From assembly GCA_012295275.1 (NCBI GenBank), contig CM022677.1:6683280-6747279 (forward strand): 64,000 bases of DNA, given 5' to 3'. The first letter of the stretch is position 1; each line of letters opens with the position of its first letter. The notes below the pieces were generated by a model. That model was not told where the DNA came from. It worked only from the letters and a program-made list of their open reading frames with translations, and did no database searches. The DNA is from Chrysomallon squamiferum. Its lineage: Eukaryota > Mollusca > Gastropoda > Neomphalida > Peltospiridae. Below, piece by piece: positions 47,966 through 61,195 of the stretch. The translations under genes were made by a program, and so were the position numbers.

Positions 47966-48096
47966 AAGTTAAATCAGCTTGTTAAGGATAGAAATATTCA
48001 AGAAATTGTTGATAAATACAAACTCAGATTGACATTTTGGAACACAGAGCAGCTCAAGTCTCCAGTAGAGTTGAAGTATTTGGTGCTGTCCAGCAG
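47966..48096 (+). pseudogene. Coiled-coil exon with 1-base deletion
   Basis: After TTTTCAG it reads KLNQLVKDRNIQEIVDKYKL. One base after AGA at about 48029 is missing; in the shifted frame it continues ILEHRAAQVSSRVEVFGAVQ to a GTATTT donor. Length 131 bp between phase-0 borders. Confidence 0.6.
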
Positions 48097-48514
48097 GTAT
48101 TTAAATACATTATTCATTTTATTTCACTTTTAAATATTTCTTCAGTCTTTCACAAAATTCTATGCAAAATAGTTTTCTTACACTGAATTAAGCAACATAC
48201 ATAAAAATGTAATATATTTGTTTTTGTAAAATCATGAAAATGATTGGCAATTACTGATGCTTTGTCTGCCATATAAGATCTCATTTATTGAAAGAATCCA
48301 TAGAATCACTAAGGACTAATTATTTGTTCAGTTATAAAGACACCTGCCATGATATGGCAGTCTGATTTTAAGATTCTTTATACTTTACTCTAACTTTTTT
48401 ACTTTATTTTATTTATTTATTTTTTTTATTTATTTATAAAAGGAACAATAATTAATAACCAGAGAATTCTACAAGTAAAATAGGTACAAATATAATTGTG
48501 TGTGTTTTTTGTAG

Positions 48515-48612
48515 GAGGTGAGACTCAGTTGTACAATGGAGGTAATGGTTGCTCATGTTGGGAACATTAAACAACCACACAAAAAATATCAGACAGAACT
48601 TGAAGATACCAA
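48515..48612 (+). CDS. Coiled-coil exon (EVRLSCTMEVMVAHVGNIKQ)
   Basis: After TTTTGTAG it reads EVRLSCTMEVMVAHVGNIKQ and PHKKYQTELEDT to a GTAAGT donor in phase 2. Continues the IRAG-like helix in frame with the corrected previous exon. Confidence 0.6.
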
Positions 48613-48840
48613 GTAAGTTAACACTCTTTTCTTATCCATTCACGTGTGTCACCTCTTTAACTGACAAAGATGATTTATGATATTTGTATAAAAATTAAGG
48701 TGAAAAATAATCAGGATGTAATATTTTTGTCAGAAGCTAATGTTAACTGTTATCTCATTACTTGCATTTTTTATTTTTTTTATTGTTAGCCCTAATCAGA
48801 TAAAAATTGATGAAAAAGGCTGTTAATTCAGATATTTTGT

Positions 48841-48867
48841 AAGAACAAATAATGTAAATTATTTGTT
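48841..48867. repeat. Short palindrome related to the 40.9 kb hairpin
   Basis: AACAAATAAT, GTAA, ATTATTTGTT: 10-bp perfect arms with a 4-nt loop, preceded by TAAG as in the 40879-40924 hairpin. Confidence 0.7.
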
Positions 48868-49144
48868 GCTGAATTGAGCGCTCTTCAGAATTTATTCAGA
48901 TCTTTGTTGTCACTGATATACTTAATTAAGGATGGCATTGTGTTGGCTCTTTTTTTGTTGTTGTTTTCATTATTATTATTATGATTATTGTTATTATTAT
49001 TATTATTATTTCTTTTTCTTCTATTTTCTTACATTTTCCTTTCTCTGTATTTTCTTTTTTATCTTCTCGAGTTTTCCATGTCCTTGCTGTTGCTGCTGTA
49101 GCTGCTGTTGTTGTTCTTATTATATTTATTTTTATTATTAACAG

Positions 49145-49330
49145 ATATGGCAACAGCTTCAGATTCCGATGATATTCGTTCATGTTGACTTTGTATGGAA
49201 ATTTTTGACAAGCTGTGAGTTCTGTATTGAGGACACTTGTTCTGCACCAAATGTCTGCAGGGCTACATAAACCACACTTAGATAACAACGAGATAAAACT
49301 GTTCCTTTCCTGTTTCCATTCTGGTGTCAG
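49145..49330 (+). pseudogene. TRIM-type RING finger relic with several stops
   Basis: After TTAACAG an ATG at 49147 begins MATASDSDDIRSC. Then TGA (49186), LCMEIFDKL, TGA, VLY, TGA and GHLFCTKCLQGYINHT follow, and after a TAG a C-S-F-P stretch. The pattern C-x-x-C, V-L-x-C-G-H-x-F-C-x-x-C-L is that of RING-HC fingers of TRIM E3 ubiquitin ligases. Two of the TGA codons stand where Arg or Pro-Arg would be and one where Cys would be. Clearly dead. Confidence 0.72.
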
Positions 49331-49917
49331 GTGTAGACAAAAGTAAAATTGTTCTTAGTGATTATAACAATTACTGTGTAAAATGTTTTTGTTTAGAAAG
49401 AAACTAACTGATAAACAGATAGGAAACTTCCTCTCCACCATGTGTTAATATGGTAAAGCACTTTTACCTTGGGTGGGTGTTTTGTGTGTCAGTGTGTGTG
49501 CATGTGTTTTGTGGATGTGTTTATTATTTGTTTTTTGTTTTTTTTTAATTTTATTACCTAGGTCAAAGTTATAATACTGTATTCATGTTAGACAGTTATA
49601 TAGATTTTTAACTTAAATTATATGGAGAAATTATTTAGTGTTGATTGCAGATTTGAATATATGCTTAAAAAGTCATTTTACATTAAACACATATTAAAAT
49701 TTAAAGTATTTTAAAATAAATAGTATATAAAAAAAAAACAATTCATCAATGGTCAAATTTCCATCAATCATTCAGTGACTGACAAAAACAATGAGTATTA
49801 TAATATCACGTTTTAGATTTTATATTCTTTTAGTTGCTTTTAACAATAACATTTTGAATTAATATTACAGTACAGGTAAATGATATAAGTTTCAATGAAT
49901 GACCTGATATAAAAACC
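49331..49917. other. Spacer before the satellite
   Basis: No gene seen; AT-rich with GTGTGT words near 49480-49510. Confidence 0.6.
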
Positions 49918-52900
49918 ACAGACAGGATAGTACATACCACAGTCAGTAACAACAACTAGACACGATGCACTGCCTTGAAGAGTCACTGACAGGATAATAC
50001 ATACCACAGACTTTAACAACAACTAGAAACGATGCACTGCCTTGAACAGACTCACTGACAGGATAGTACATACCACACACTCTCTGACAGGGTAGTATGT
50101 ACCACATTCTGCAATATAGTAGATACAGTGCAGTGACTTCAACAAACAGACTCAGTGACAGAGTAGTACATCCCAAAGTCTGTTATATACTAAACACGAT
50201 GCATTGCCTTGAACAAACAGACTCACTGACAGGCTAGTACATACCAGAGTCTGTAATATACTAAACACGATGCACTGCCTTGCACAGACTCACTGACAGG
50301 GTAGTACATACCACAGTGTGTAATATAGTAGACACGACGCATTGCCTTGAACAAACAGACTCACTGACAGGGTAGTACATACCACAGTCTGTAATATTCT
50401 AAACACCATGCATTGCCTTCAAAAAACAGACTCACTGACAGGATAGTTCATACCACAGTCTGTAATACTAGATACAGTGCACTGCCTTGAACAAATAGAC
50501 TCACTCACAGGGTAGTACATACCACAGTCCGTAGGATACTAGACACGACGCACTGCCTTGAGCAAACAGACTGTCTCACAGGATAGTACATACCACACTC
50601 TGTAATATAGTAGACACGATGCATTGCCTTGAACAAACAGACTCACTTACATGGTAGTACATACCACAGTCTGTAATATAGTATTCACGATGCATTGCCT
50701 TGAAAAGACTCACTGACATGATAGTACATATCACAGTCTGTCGGATACTACACACGATCCACTGCATTGAAGAAACATACTCGCTCACAGGATAATACAT
50801 ACCACAGTTTGTAATGTACTAAACATGATGCACTGACTTGAATATACTCACTGACAAGATAGTACATCCCACAATCTGTAATATACTAGGCACGATGCAC
50901 TGCCTTGAACAAACAGACTCACTGACAGGATAGTACATACCACAGTCTGTAATATAGTAGACACGATGCACTGCCTTGAACAAACAGACTCACTGACAGG
51001 ATAGTACATACCACAGTCTGTAATATACTAGACGCGATGCAATGACTTGAACAAACTCACTGAGAGGATAGTACATACCACAGTCTGTAATATACTTGAC
51101 ACGATTGAATGCCATGAACAGACTCACTGGCAGGATAGTACATAACACAGTCTGTAATATTCTACACACGATGCACTGCCTTCAAAAAACAGACTTACTC
51201 ACAGGATAGTACATACCACAGTCTATAATACTAGATACTAGACACGATGCACTGGCTTCAACAGACTCACTGACACAATGCTACATACAACACTTTGTAA
51301 TAGGTAGGCACGATGAACGGCCTTGAACAAACAGACTGACTTGCAGGATAGTACATACCACATTCTGTAATACTAGACACGATCCACTGCCTTGAACAAA
51401 CAGACTCACTGACAGGATAGTACATACCACAGTCTGTAGTATACTAGTCACGATACACTGCCTTGAACAAACAGACTCACTGATAGGATAGTACATACCA
51501 CAGTCTGTAATATACTTGACACGATTGAATGCCGTGAACAGACTCACTGGCAGGATAGTACATAACACAGTCTGTAATATTCTACACACGATGCACTGCC
51601 TTCAAAAAACAGAGTTACTCACAGGATAGTACATACCACAGTCTATAATACTAGATACTAGACACGATGCACTGGCTTCAACAGACTCACTGACACAATG
51701 CTACATACAACACTTTCTAATAAGGTAGGCACGATGAACGGCCTTGAACAAATAGACTGACTTGCAGGCTAGTACATACCACATTCTGTAATACTAGACA
51801 CGATCCACTGCCTTGAACACACTCATTGACAGGACAGTACATAACACAGTCTATAATATAGTCGACACGATGCATTGCCTTGAACAAACAGACTCACTGA
51901 CAGGGTAGTACATACCACAGTCTATAATACTAGATACTAGACACGATGCACTGGCTTCAACAGACTCACTGAGACAATGCTACATACAACACTTTCTAAT
52001 AAGGTAGGTACGATGAACGGCCTTGAACAAATAGACTGACTTGCAGTCTAGTACATACCACATTCTGTAATCCACTGCCTTGAACAATCTCATTGACAGG
52101 ACAGTACATAACACAGTCTATAATATAGTCGACACGATGCATTGCCTTGAACAAACAGACTCACTGACAGGGTAGTACATACCACAGTCTATAATATAGT
52201 AGACACCATGCACTGCCTTGAACAAACAGACTCCCTTGCAGGATAGTACATACCACAGTCTGTAATATATTAAACACCACGCATTGCCTTCAAAAAACAG
52301 ACTCACTGACAAGATAGTACATACCACAGTCTGTAATACTAGATACAGTGCAATGCCTTGAACAAATAGACTCACTGACAGGGTAGTAATTAGAACAGTC
52401 TGTAGGATACTAGACACGATGCACTGACTTGAACAGACTCACTGACAGGATAGTACATACCACAGTCTGTAGGATAATAGACACGATGCACTGACTTGAA
52501 CAGACTCACTGACAGGTTAGTACATAGCACAGTCTGTAATATAGTAGACAAGATTCACTGCCTTGAAGAAACAGACTCCCTGGTAGGATAGTACATACCA
52601 CAATCTGTAATATACTAAACACGACAAATTGCCTTGAGCAAACAGACCCACTGACAGGTTAGTACATACCACAGTCTGTAATATGGTAGACACGATGCAT
52701 TGCCTTGAACAAACAGACTCACTGACAGGGTAGTACATACCACAGTCTGTAATATGGTAGTCACGATCCATTGCCTTGAACAAACAGACTCACTGACAGG
52801 TTAGTACATACCACAGTCTATAATACTAGATACAGTGCACTACCTTGTACAAACAGACTCACTGACAGGATAGTACATACCACAGTCTATAATACTAGAT

Positions 52901-55900
52901 ACAGTGCACTACCTTGTACAAACAGACTCACTGACAGGGTAGTACATACCACAGTCTATAATACTAGATACAGTGCACTACCTTGTACAAACAGACTCAC
53001 TGACAGGGTAGTATATATCACAGTCTGTAATATACTAGACAGGATGCACTTCCTTGACCAGACTCACTGAGAGGATAGTAGATACCAGTCTGTACGATAC
53101 TAGGCACGATGCACTGACTTGAACATACTCACTGACAGGATAGTAAATCCGATAATCTGTAATATACTAGGCACGATGCACTGCCTTGAACAAACAGACT
53201 GACTGGCAGGATAGTACATACCACATTCTGTAATACTAGACACGATCCACTGACTTGAACAGACTCACTGACAGCATAGTACATACCACAGTCTGTAGTT
53301 ATACTAGACACGATGCACTGCCTTGAACAAACAGACTCACTGACAGGACAGTACATACCACAATCCGTAGGATACTAGACACGATGCACTGACTTGAACA
53401 GACTCACTGACAGCATAGTACATACCACAGTCTGTAGTAATATTAGACACGATGCACTGCCTTGAACAAACAGACTCACTGACAGGACAGTACATACCAC
53501 AATCCGTAGGATACTAGACACGATGCACTGACTTGAACAGACTCTTTGACAGGACAGTACAGACCACAGTCTGAACTAGACACGATACACTGCCTTGAAC
53601 AAACAGACTGTCTGAAAGGATAGTACATTCCACAGTCTGTAATATAGTAGACACGATGCACTGCCTTGAACAAACAGACTCACTGACAGGATAGTACATA
53701 CCACAGTCTGTAGTATACTAGACATGATGCACTGACTTGAATATACTCACTGACAAGATAGTACATCCCACAATCTGTAATATACTAGGCACGATGCACT
53801 GCCTTGAACAAACAGACTCACTGACAGGATAGTACATACCACTGTCTGTGATATAGTAGACACGATACACTGCCTTGATCAAACAGACTCACTGATAGGA
53901 GAGTACATAACACAGTCTGTAATATTCTACACACCATGCACTGACTTCAAAAAACAGACTTACTCACAGGATAGTACATACCACAGTCTATAATACTAGA
54001 TACTAGACACGATGCACTGGCTTCAACAGACTCACTGAGACAATGCTACATACAACACTTTGCAATATGGTAGGCACGATGAACGGCCTTGAACAAATAG
54101 ACTGACTTGCAGGATAGTACATACCACATTCTGTAATACTAGACACGATCCACTGCCTTGAACAAACAGATTCACTGACAGGATAGTACATACCACAGTC
54201 TGTAGTATACTAGTCACGATACACTGCCTTGAACAAACAGACTCACTGATAGGATAGTACATACCACAGTCTGTAATATACTTGACACAATTGAATGCCG
54301 TGAACAGACTCACTGGCAGTATAGTACATAACACAGTCTGTAATATTCTACACACGATGCACTGCCTTCGAAAAACAGAGTTACTCACAGGATAGTACAT
54401 ACCACAGTCTATAATACTAGATACTAGACACGATGCACTGGCTTCAACAGACTCACTGAGACAATGCTACATACAACACTTTCTAATAAGGTAGGTACGA
54501 TGAACGGCCTTGAACAAATAGACTGACTTGCAGTCTAGTACATACCACATTCTGTAATACTAGACACGATCCACTGCCTTGAACAATCTCATTGACAGGA
54601 CAGTACATAACACAGTCTATAATATAGTCGACACGATGCATTGCCTTGAACAAACAGACTCACTGACAGGGTAGTACATACCACAGTTTATAATATAGTA
54701 GACACCATGCACTGCCTTGAACAAACAGACTCCCTTGCAGGATAGTACATACCACAGTCTGTAATATATTAAACACCACGCATTGCCTTCAAAAAACAGA
54801 CTTACTGACAAGATAGTACATACCACAGTCTGTAATACTAGATACAGTGCAATGCCTTGAACAAATAGACTCACTGACAGGGTAGTAATTAGAACAGTCT
54901 GTAGGATACTAGACACGATGCACTGACTTGAACAGACTCACTGACAGGATAGTACATACCACAGTCTGTAGGATAATAGACACGATGCACTGACTTGAAC
55001 AGACTCACTGACAGGTTAGTACATAGCACAGTCTGTAATGTAGTAGACAAGATTCACTGCCTTGAAGAAACAGACTCCCTGGTAGGATAGTACATACCAC
55101 AATCTGTAATATACTAAACACGACAAATTGCCTTGAGCAAACAGACCCACTGACAGGTTAGTACATACCACAGACTGTAATATGGTAGACACGATGCATT
55201 GCCTTGAACAAACAGACTCACTGACAGGGTAGTACATACCACAGTCTGTAATATGGTAGTCACGATCCATTGCCTTGAACAAACAGACTCACTGACAGGT
55301 TAGTACATACCACAGTCTATAATACTAGATACAGTGCACTACCTTGTACAAACAGACTCACTGACAGGATAGTACATACCACAGTCTATAATACTAGATA
55401 CAGTGCACTACCTTGTACAAACAGACTCACTGACAGGGTAGTACATACCACAGTCTATAATACTAGATACAGTGCACTACCTTGTACAAACAGACTCACT
55501 GACAGGGTAGTATATATCACAGTCTGTAATATACTAGACAGGATGCACTTCCTTGACCAGACTCACTGACAGGATAGTAGATACCAGTCTGTACGATACT
55601 AGGCACGATGCAGTGACTTGAACATACTCACTGACAAGATAGTAAATCCGATAATCTGTAATATACTAGGCACGATGCACTGCCTTGAACAAACAGACTC
55701 ACTGACAGGATAGTACATACCAGAGTCTGTAATATACTAGACACGATTGAATGCCGTAAACAGACTCGCTGGCAGGATAGTACATACCACAGTCTGTAAT
55801 ACTAGATACTAGACACGATGCTATGTCTTGAACTGACTCACTGACACAATGCTACATATCACACTTTGTAATATAGTCACGATGAACGGCCTTGAACAAA

Positions 55901-58756
55901 CAGATTGACTTGCAGGATGGTACATACCACATTCTGTAATACTAGACAGGATCCACTGAGTTGAACAAACGCTCTGACAGGACACTACATACCAGAGTCT
56001 GAAATATAGCAGGCACGATGCACTGCCTTGAACAAACAGACTGACTTGCAGGATAGTACATATCACATTCTGTAATACTAGACACGATGCACTGCCTTGA
56101 ACAAACATACTCACTGACAGGATAGAACATACCACAGTATGTAATACTAGATACAGTGCATTGCGTTGAACAAACAGACTCACTGACATGGTAGTACATA
56201 CCAAAGTCTGTAATATAGTTGACACGATGCACTGCCTTGAACAAACAGACTGGCAGGATAGCACATACTATAATACTAGACACGATGCACTACCTTGAAC
56301 AAACAAACTCACTGACAGGATAGTACATACCACAGTCTGTAGGATAATAGACACGATGCACTGACTTGAACAGACTCACTGACAGGTTAGTACATAGCAC
56401 AGTCTGTAATATAGTAGACAAGATTCACTGCCTTGAAGAAACAGACTCCCTGGTAGGATAGTACATACCACAATCTGTAATATACTAAACACGACGAATT
56501 GCGTTGAGCAAACAGACCCACTGACAGGTTAGTACATACCACAGTCTGTAATATGGTAGTCACGATGCATTGCCTTGAACAAACAGACTCACTGACAGGT
56601 TAGTACATACCACAGTCTGTAATATGGTAATCACGATGCACTGCCTTGAACAAACATACTCACTGACAGGGTAGTACATACCAGAGTCTATAATACTAGA
56701 TACAGTGCACTACCTTGTACAAACAGACTCACTGACAGGATAGTACATACCACAGTCTATAATACTAGATACAGTGCACTACCTTGTACAAACAGATTCA
56801 CTGACAGGGTAGTACATACCACAGTCTATAATACTAGATACAGTGCACTACCTTGTACAGACTCACTGACAGGGTAGTATATACCACAGTGTGTAATATA
56901 ATAGACAGGATGCACTTCCTTGACCAGACTCACTGACAGGATAGTAGATACCAGTCTGTACGATACTAGGCACGATGCACTGACTTGAACATACTCACTG
57001 ATAGGATAGTAAATCCGATAATCTGTAATATACTAGGCACGATGCACTGCCTTGAACAAACAGACTGACTGGCAGGATAGTATATACCACATTCTGTAAT
57101 ACTAGACACGATCCACTGACTTGAACAGACTCACTGACAGCATAGTACATACCACAGTCTGTAGTAATACTAGACACGATGCTCTGCCTTGAACAAACAG
57201 ACTCACTGACAGGACAGTACATACCACAATCCGTAGGATACTAGACACGATGCACTGACTTGAACAGACTCACTGACAGCATAGTACATACCACAGTCTG
57301 TAGTAATACTAGACACGATGCACTGCCTTGAACAAACAGACTCACTGACAGGACAGTACATACCACAATCCGTAGGATACTAGACACGATGCACTGACTA
57401 GAACAGACTCTCTGACAGGACAGTACAGACCACAGTCTGAACTAGACACGATACACTGCCTTGAACAAACAGACTGTCTGAAAGGATAGTACATTCCACA
57501 GTCTGTAATATAGTAGACACGATGCACTGCCTTGAACAAACAGACTCACTGACAGGATAGTACATACCACAGTCTGTAGTATACTAGACATGATGCACTG
57601 ACTTGAATATACTCACTGACAAGATAGTACATCCCACAATCTGTAATATACTAGGCACGATGCACTGCCTTGAACAAACAGACTCACTGACAGGATAGTA
57701 CATACCACAGTCTGTAATACTAGATACTAGACACGATGCTATGTCTTGAACTGACTCACTGACACAATGCTACATACCACACTTTGTAATATAGTAGTCA
57801 CGATGAACGGCCTTGAACAAACAGATTGACTTGCAGGATAGTACATACCACATTCTGTAATACTAGACAGGATCCACTGAGTTGAACAAACGCACTGACA
57901 GGACATTGCATACGAGAGTCTGTAATATAGCAGGCTCGATGCACTGCCTTGAACAAACAGACTGACTGGCAGGATAGTACATACCACATTCTGTAATACT
58001 AGACACGATCCACTGACTTGAACAGACTCACTGACAGCATAGTACATACCACAGTCTGTAGTTATACTAGACACGATGCACTGCCTTGAACAAACAGACT
58101 CACTGACAGGATAGAACATACCACAGTCTGTAGTATACTAGGCACGATGCACTGCGTTGAACAAACAGACTCACTGACAGGATAGTACATACCACAGTCT
58201 GTAGTATACTAGGCACGATGCACTGCCTTGAACAAACAGACTCACTGACAGGATAGAACATACCACAGTATGTAATACTAGATAGAATGCATTGCGTTGA
58301 ACAAACAGACTCACTGACAGGATAGTACATACCACAGTCTGTAATATACTAGACACGATGCACTGCCTTGAACAAACAGACTCACTGACAGGATAGTACA
58401 TACCACAGTCTGTAATATACTAGACACGATGCATTGCCTTGAACAAACAGACTCAATGACATGGTAGTACATACCATAGTCTATAATATAGTTGACACGA
58501 TGCACTGCCTTGAACAAACAGACTCACTGGCAGGATAGTACATACCACAGTCTGTAATACTAGATACAGTGCATTGTCTTGAAGAAACAGACTCGCTCAC
58601 AGGATAGTACATACCATATGTGACATGTTACTATATATCACCGTCTATAATATAGTATTCACGATGCACTGCCTTCAACAAACAGACTCACTGGCAGGAT
58701 AGTACATACCACAGTCTGTAGTATACTAGGTACAGTGCACTGCCTTGAGCAAACAG
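49918..58756 (+). repeat. Satellite array, unit about 71 bp, about 125 copies
   Basis: A typical unit is ACAGACTCACTGACAGGATA, GTACATACCACAGTCTGTAA, TATACTAGACACGATGCACT and GCCTTGAACAA. Unit lengths vary from about 64 to 73 bp, mainly at the TAATACTAGATA/TAATATACTAGACA junction and at CTTGAAC(AAAC)AGACTC. Point variants define sub-types such as GATACAGTGCACTACCTTGT and GAACGGCCTTGAACAAATAG. Longer blocks repeat at shifts of about 440 bp, 2.5 kb and 3.87 kb. Open frames on the - strand are by-products of the repetition, because the period is not a multiple of three and no start or splice pattern is conserved. Confidence 0.97.
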
Positions 58757-58840
58757 TCATCCATATTGAATTGTGGGCGGGAGTGGGTGAATAGTAAAGA
58801 TATAAAATCACAGTAGTTACACCTTTCATCTTCAAATTCC
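58757..58840. other. Satellite/unique junction
   Basis: The array stops inside a unit after CTTGAGCAAACAG and unique sequence with GGGCGGGAGTGGG follows. Confidence 0.7.
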
Positions 58841-59130
58841 AAAATAATTTCATTAAGAAATTACATAAGAACCTTACCAAACTCAGAATCAGCTAGTCAA
58901 CTAACCTAAACTCAGTCAAATTCAAACACAAACTAAGCACTACTCCAAACTGTAGCTATGGAATTTCTAAAACCATGAAACATTACTTATTTCTATGTCC
59001 ACATTTTTCCAGTGAACAGATTTGCTCATAGTTCAATAATCTCGATGTATTGGCTTACCTTATTTTGCCATCTAAAATGAAATACAAAAATTCTTTATTA
59101 ATTAAAATAGCCAGAAAAAGTGAGTCCTAG
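58841..59130 (+). pseudogene. LINE reverse-transcriptase C-terminal relic
   Basis: On the + strand, across at least one frame change, it reads FIKKLHKNLTKLRIS, STNLNSVKFKHKLSTTPNCS and YGISKTMKHYLFLCPHFSSE. This is the usual tail of non-LTR reverse-transcriptase proteins, with a C-x-x-G...HYLFLCP-type Cys/His segment. It lies 85 bp from the end of the satellite. No polymerase core is present upstream, because the satellite occupies that place. Confidence 0.5.
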
Positions 59131-59194
59131 TTATTCAAATCAGCTGGTAATACATTTTCAAACAAACTGTTGTTTGTTTTGTTTTTTTAATTCC

Positions 59195-59470
59195 GAGTAA
59201 GTAACCATACTGGAATTGAAAAGAAAAACAATATCAAATACAAGGTTATAGAGTTATCTCCCATGATAACTTGTTCCGTTAACCAACCGATCATTCTTTA
59301 ACCTGACTGTGTAAAAGTTCGCTAGATTTGTTCGTTGGCTTCACTTTAGCGAACTAATACTTGAATTAGTAAGGAAAAACAATAGCAAACTCTTGCTGAT
59401 AGTTATCGCCTGTGATAAACTGTTTTGTTAACCAACCGATAACTCTATAACTCTGGCTTCACTTTAGCAT
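59195..59470 (+). repeat. Direct duplication, period about 150 bp
   Basis: GGAAAAACAATA-, AGTTATC(T/G)CC-, and GTTAACCAACCGATxA blocks occur at 59220-59300 and again at 59370-59450, followed in both by TGGCTTCACTTTAGC. Confidence 0.85.
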
Positions 59471-60082
59471 TAATGTGTTGTTGTTGTTTTTTTGCACGAC
59501 TAATGCATAGTGTTTTTAACATCCCAGTCGCCTAAACGGAACTTTGGTCACCTATTGGATTCAAAAGATATAGCTCTACATGTAACACAAGCGACATATA
59601 GCATAGACCCCACTGTAATAGCCGCAACCCAGCACTAAATCTTCCTAAACATCTCCTCGATAATGAGAACCGTAAGTGAGAATGTTCATCCAGTGATCAC
59701 TTCTCTCCTTCCATTTACTTGTTGTCCTTTTATTGAGACAGACCGGATGACAGACATCATCACAAGATGTAAATGCTGCTCCTGTATGACGCTCATCTAG
59801 GTCACGAGCTGGTCAGCATAGTAATCCTCATGACCTACCCCTCTCTGCAGTTGTTCTGAAAAGTAAGTCAGAAACTGTTTCTGAAAACTCTCCTCAAACT
59901 GTTTGAGATTTTGCTCAAGTACTTTTGACTCAGTTGCTGCTGCAGGGTAACAGAGGCAGTTCGTTACTGAGGACAGTCACATGTTCTGCGTGTGTGTGTG
60001 TGAGACAGAGACGTCACAGATTTTATTACATAATACAAATTATTATTAAATGTTTTTTTATTATTATTAAATGTTTCACGTA
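59471..60082. other. Spacer
   Basis: Less AT-rich than average; no gene recognised on either strand. Confidence 0.5.
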
Positions 60083-60262
60083 AGAGACATAACTCTAATC
60101 TATGTTTGTGAACACATATCACTAAAGGGAAATAATTATAATCGATGTAATTTTTACTTTGCTTAGTGAGTACATCTCACCTAAGGGACATATCTCTAAA
60201 CTATGTTTGTGAACACATATCACTAAAGGGAGATAACTATAATCGATGTAATTTTTACTTGA
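60083..60262 (+). repeat. Direct duplication, period about 103 bp
   Basis: CTATGTTTGTGAACACATAT, CACTAAAGGGA and AATCGATGTAATTTTTACTT occur in both copies (starting near 60100 and 60203), nearly identical. Confidence 0.93.
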
Positions 60263-60760
60263 CGGAGTAAACTCCCCCCACTACCGGTGATACGTCAAGG
60301 CTTTTTATATATACATTATATATATATTACTATTATTGTTATTGGTAGTAGTAGTAGTAGTATTAGTAGTAGTAGTAGTTGTAGTAGTTGTAGTAGTAGT
60401 ATCTCTATTTGTGCATTCTTAATTTATTTCACATATTTAAAATGTTTCTTTATTAAAAGCTTAATATGTTTTCATTCATGCTATTCAGAGTAAAAATAAG
60501 GTCAAGAAATTCCGTTTTGATACGTGAAAATTTCTATATTTTATTTATCATTATTAGAGAAAGAGAGATTTGGATTTCTGTAAGTTTGAATGGTTTCATA
60601 AAAATTTAATTTCTCTGTAAAAATGTAGTATGAACAATTTCAAATACACATAAATACTGTTTTTCAGCCTTTTCATACTGACACGTTATTTAACTTTCAC
60701 AAATATAATGATTTCTAGAGCGTAAAATTGTTAATTTTGTGTTGAGAGAAGAGAGCGAAT

Positions 60761-61014
<254 letters not shown>

Positions 61015-61029
61015 GACAGAGAGGAGGAG

Positions 61030-61195
61030 AGTAACCATTAACCAAATACTAACATTTAACAAACCATTAACAAAATACTAACCATTAACCAAATATTAGC
61101 CATTATCTAAAAACTAACCGTTAACCAAATACTAACCATTAACCAAGTACTAACCATTAACAAGATACTAACCGTTAACAAAATACTAGCCATTA
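61030..61195 (+). repeat. 17-18-bp minisatellite TAACCATTAACCAAATAC
   Basis: About nine units of ACTAACCATTAACCAAAT with small changes. Copy 1 of the duplication has only about three units at 38758-38805. Confidence 0.9.

Larger units (their letters stand above)
45831..48612 (+). pseudogene. IRAG/JAW1-like coiled-coil protein exons, one frameshift
   Basis: Exon-like blocks are 45831-45943, 46846-46875, 47465-47572, 47966-48096 and 48515-48612. The last two, read with one restored base, give ILEHRAAQVSSRVEVFGAVQ continuing QEVRLSCTMEVMVAHVGNIK. This matches the coiled coil of IRAG1 (MRVI1) and IRAG2 (LRMP/JAW1), which have LEHRASRLSSRAEMVGAV and a following EVMMQYVENLKR stretch. These are ER-membrane proteins associated with inositol trisphosphate receptors. 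The block WDIAEKNMDQELHGL fits the helix just before. The C-terminal membrane anchor is not in the window. The family assignment is from memory and moderately sure. The 47966-48096 block is 131 bp where 132 is needed, so either one base was lost in life or in the assembly. Confidence 0.6.

Noticed and set aside
49918-58756. CRISPR-like regularity of repeats
   Set aside because: There are no unique spacers; the whole unit is repeated, and the genome is eukaryotic.
49943-58880. Many - strand open frames with MYYPVSESVCSRQC-like peptides
   Set aside because: They are translations of the 71-bp satellite. The period is not a multiple of three, frames change with unit-length variants, and no start, splice or codon pattern is conserved.
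61030-61195. Telomere-like repeat (CTAACC words)
   Set aside because: The unit is 17-18 bp with AAATAC spacers, not TTAGGG tandems, and it lies inside a duplicated block.
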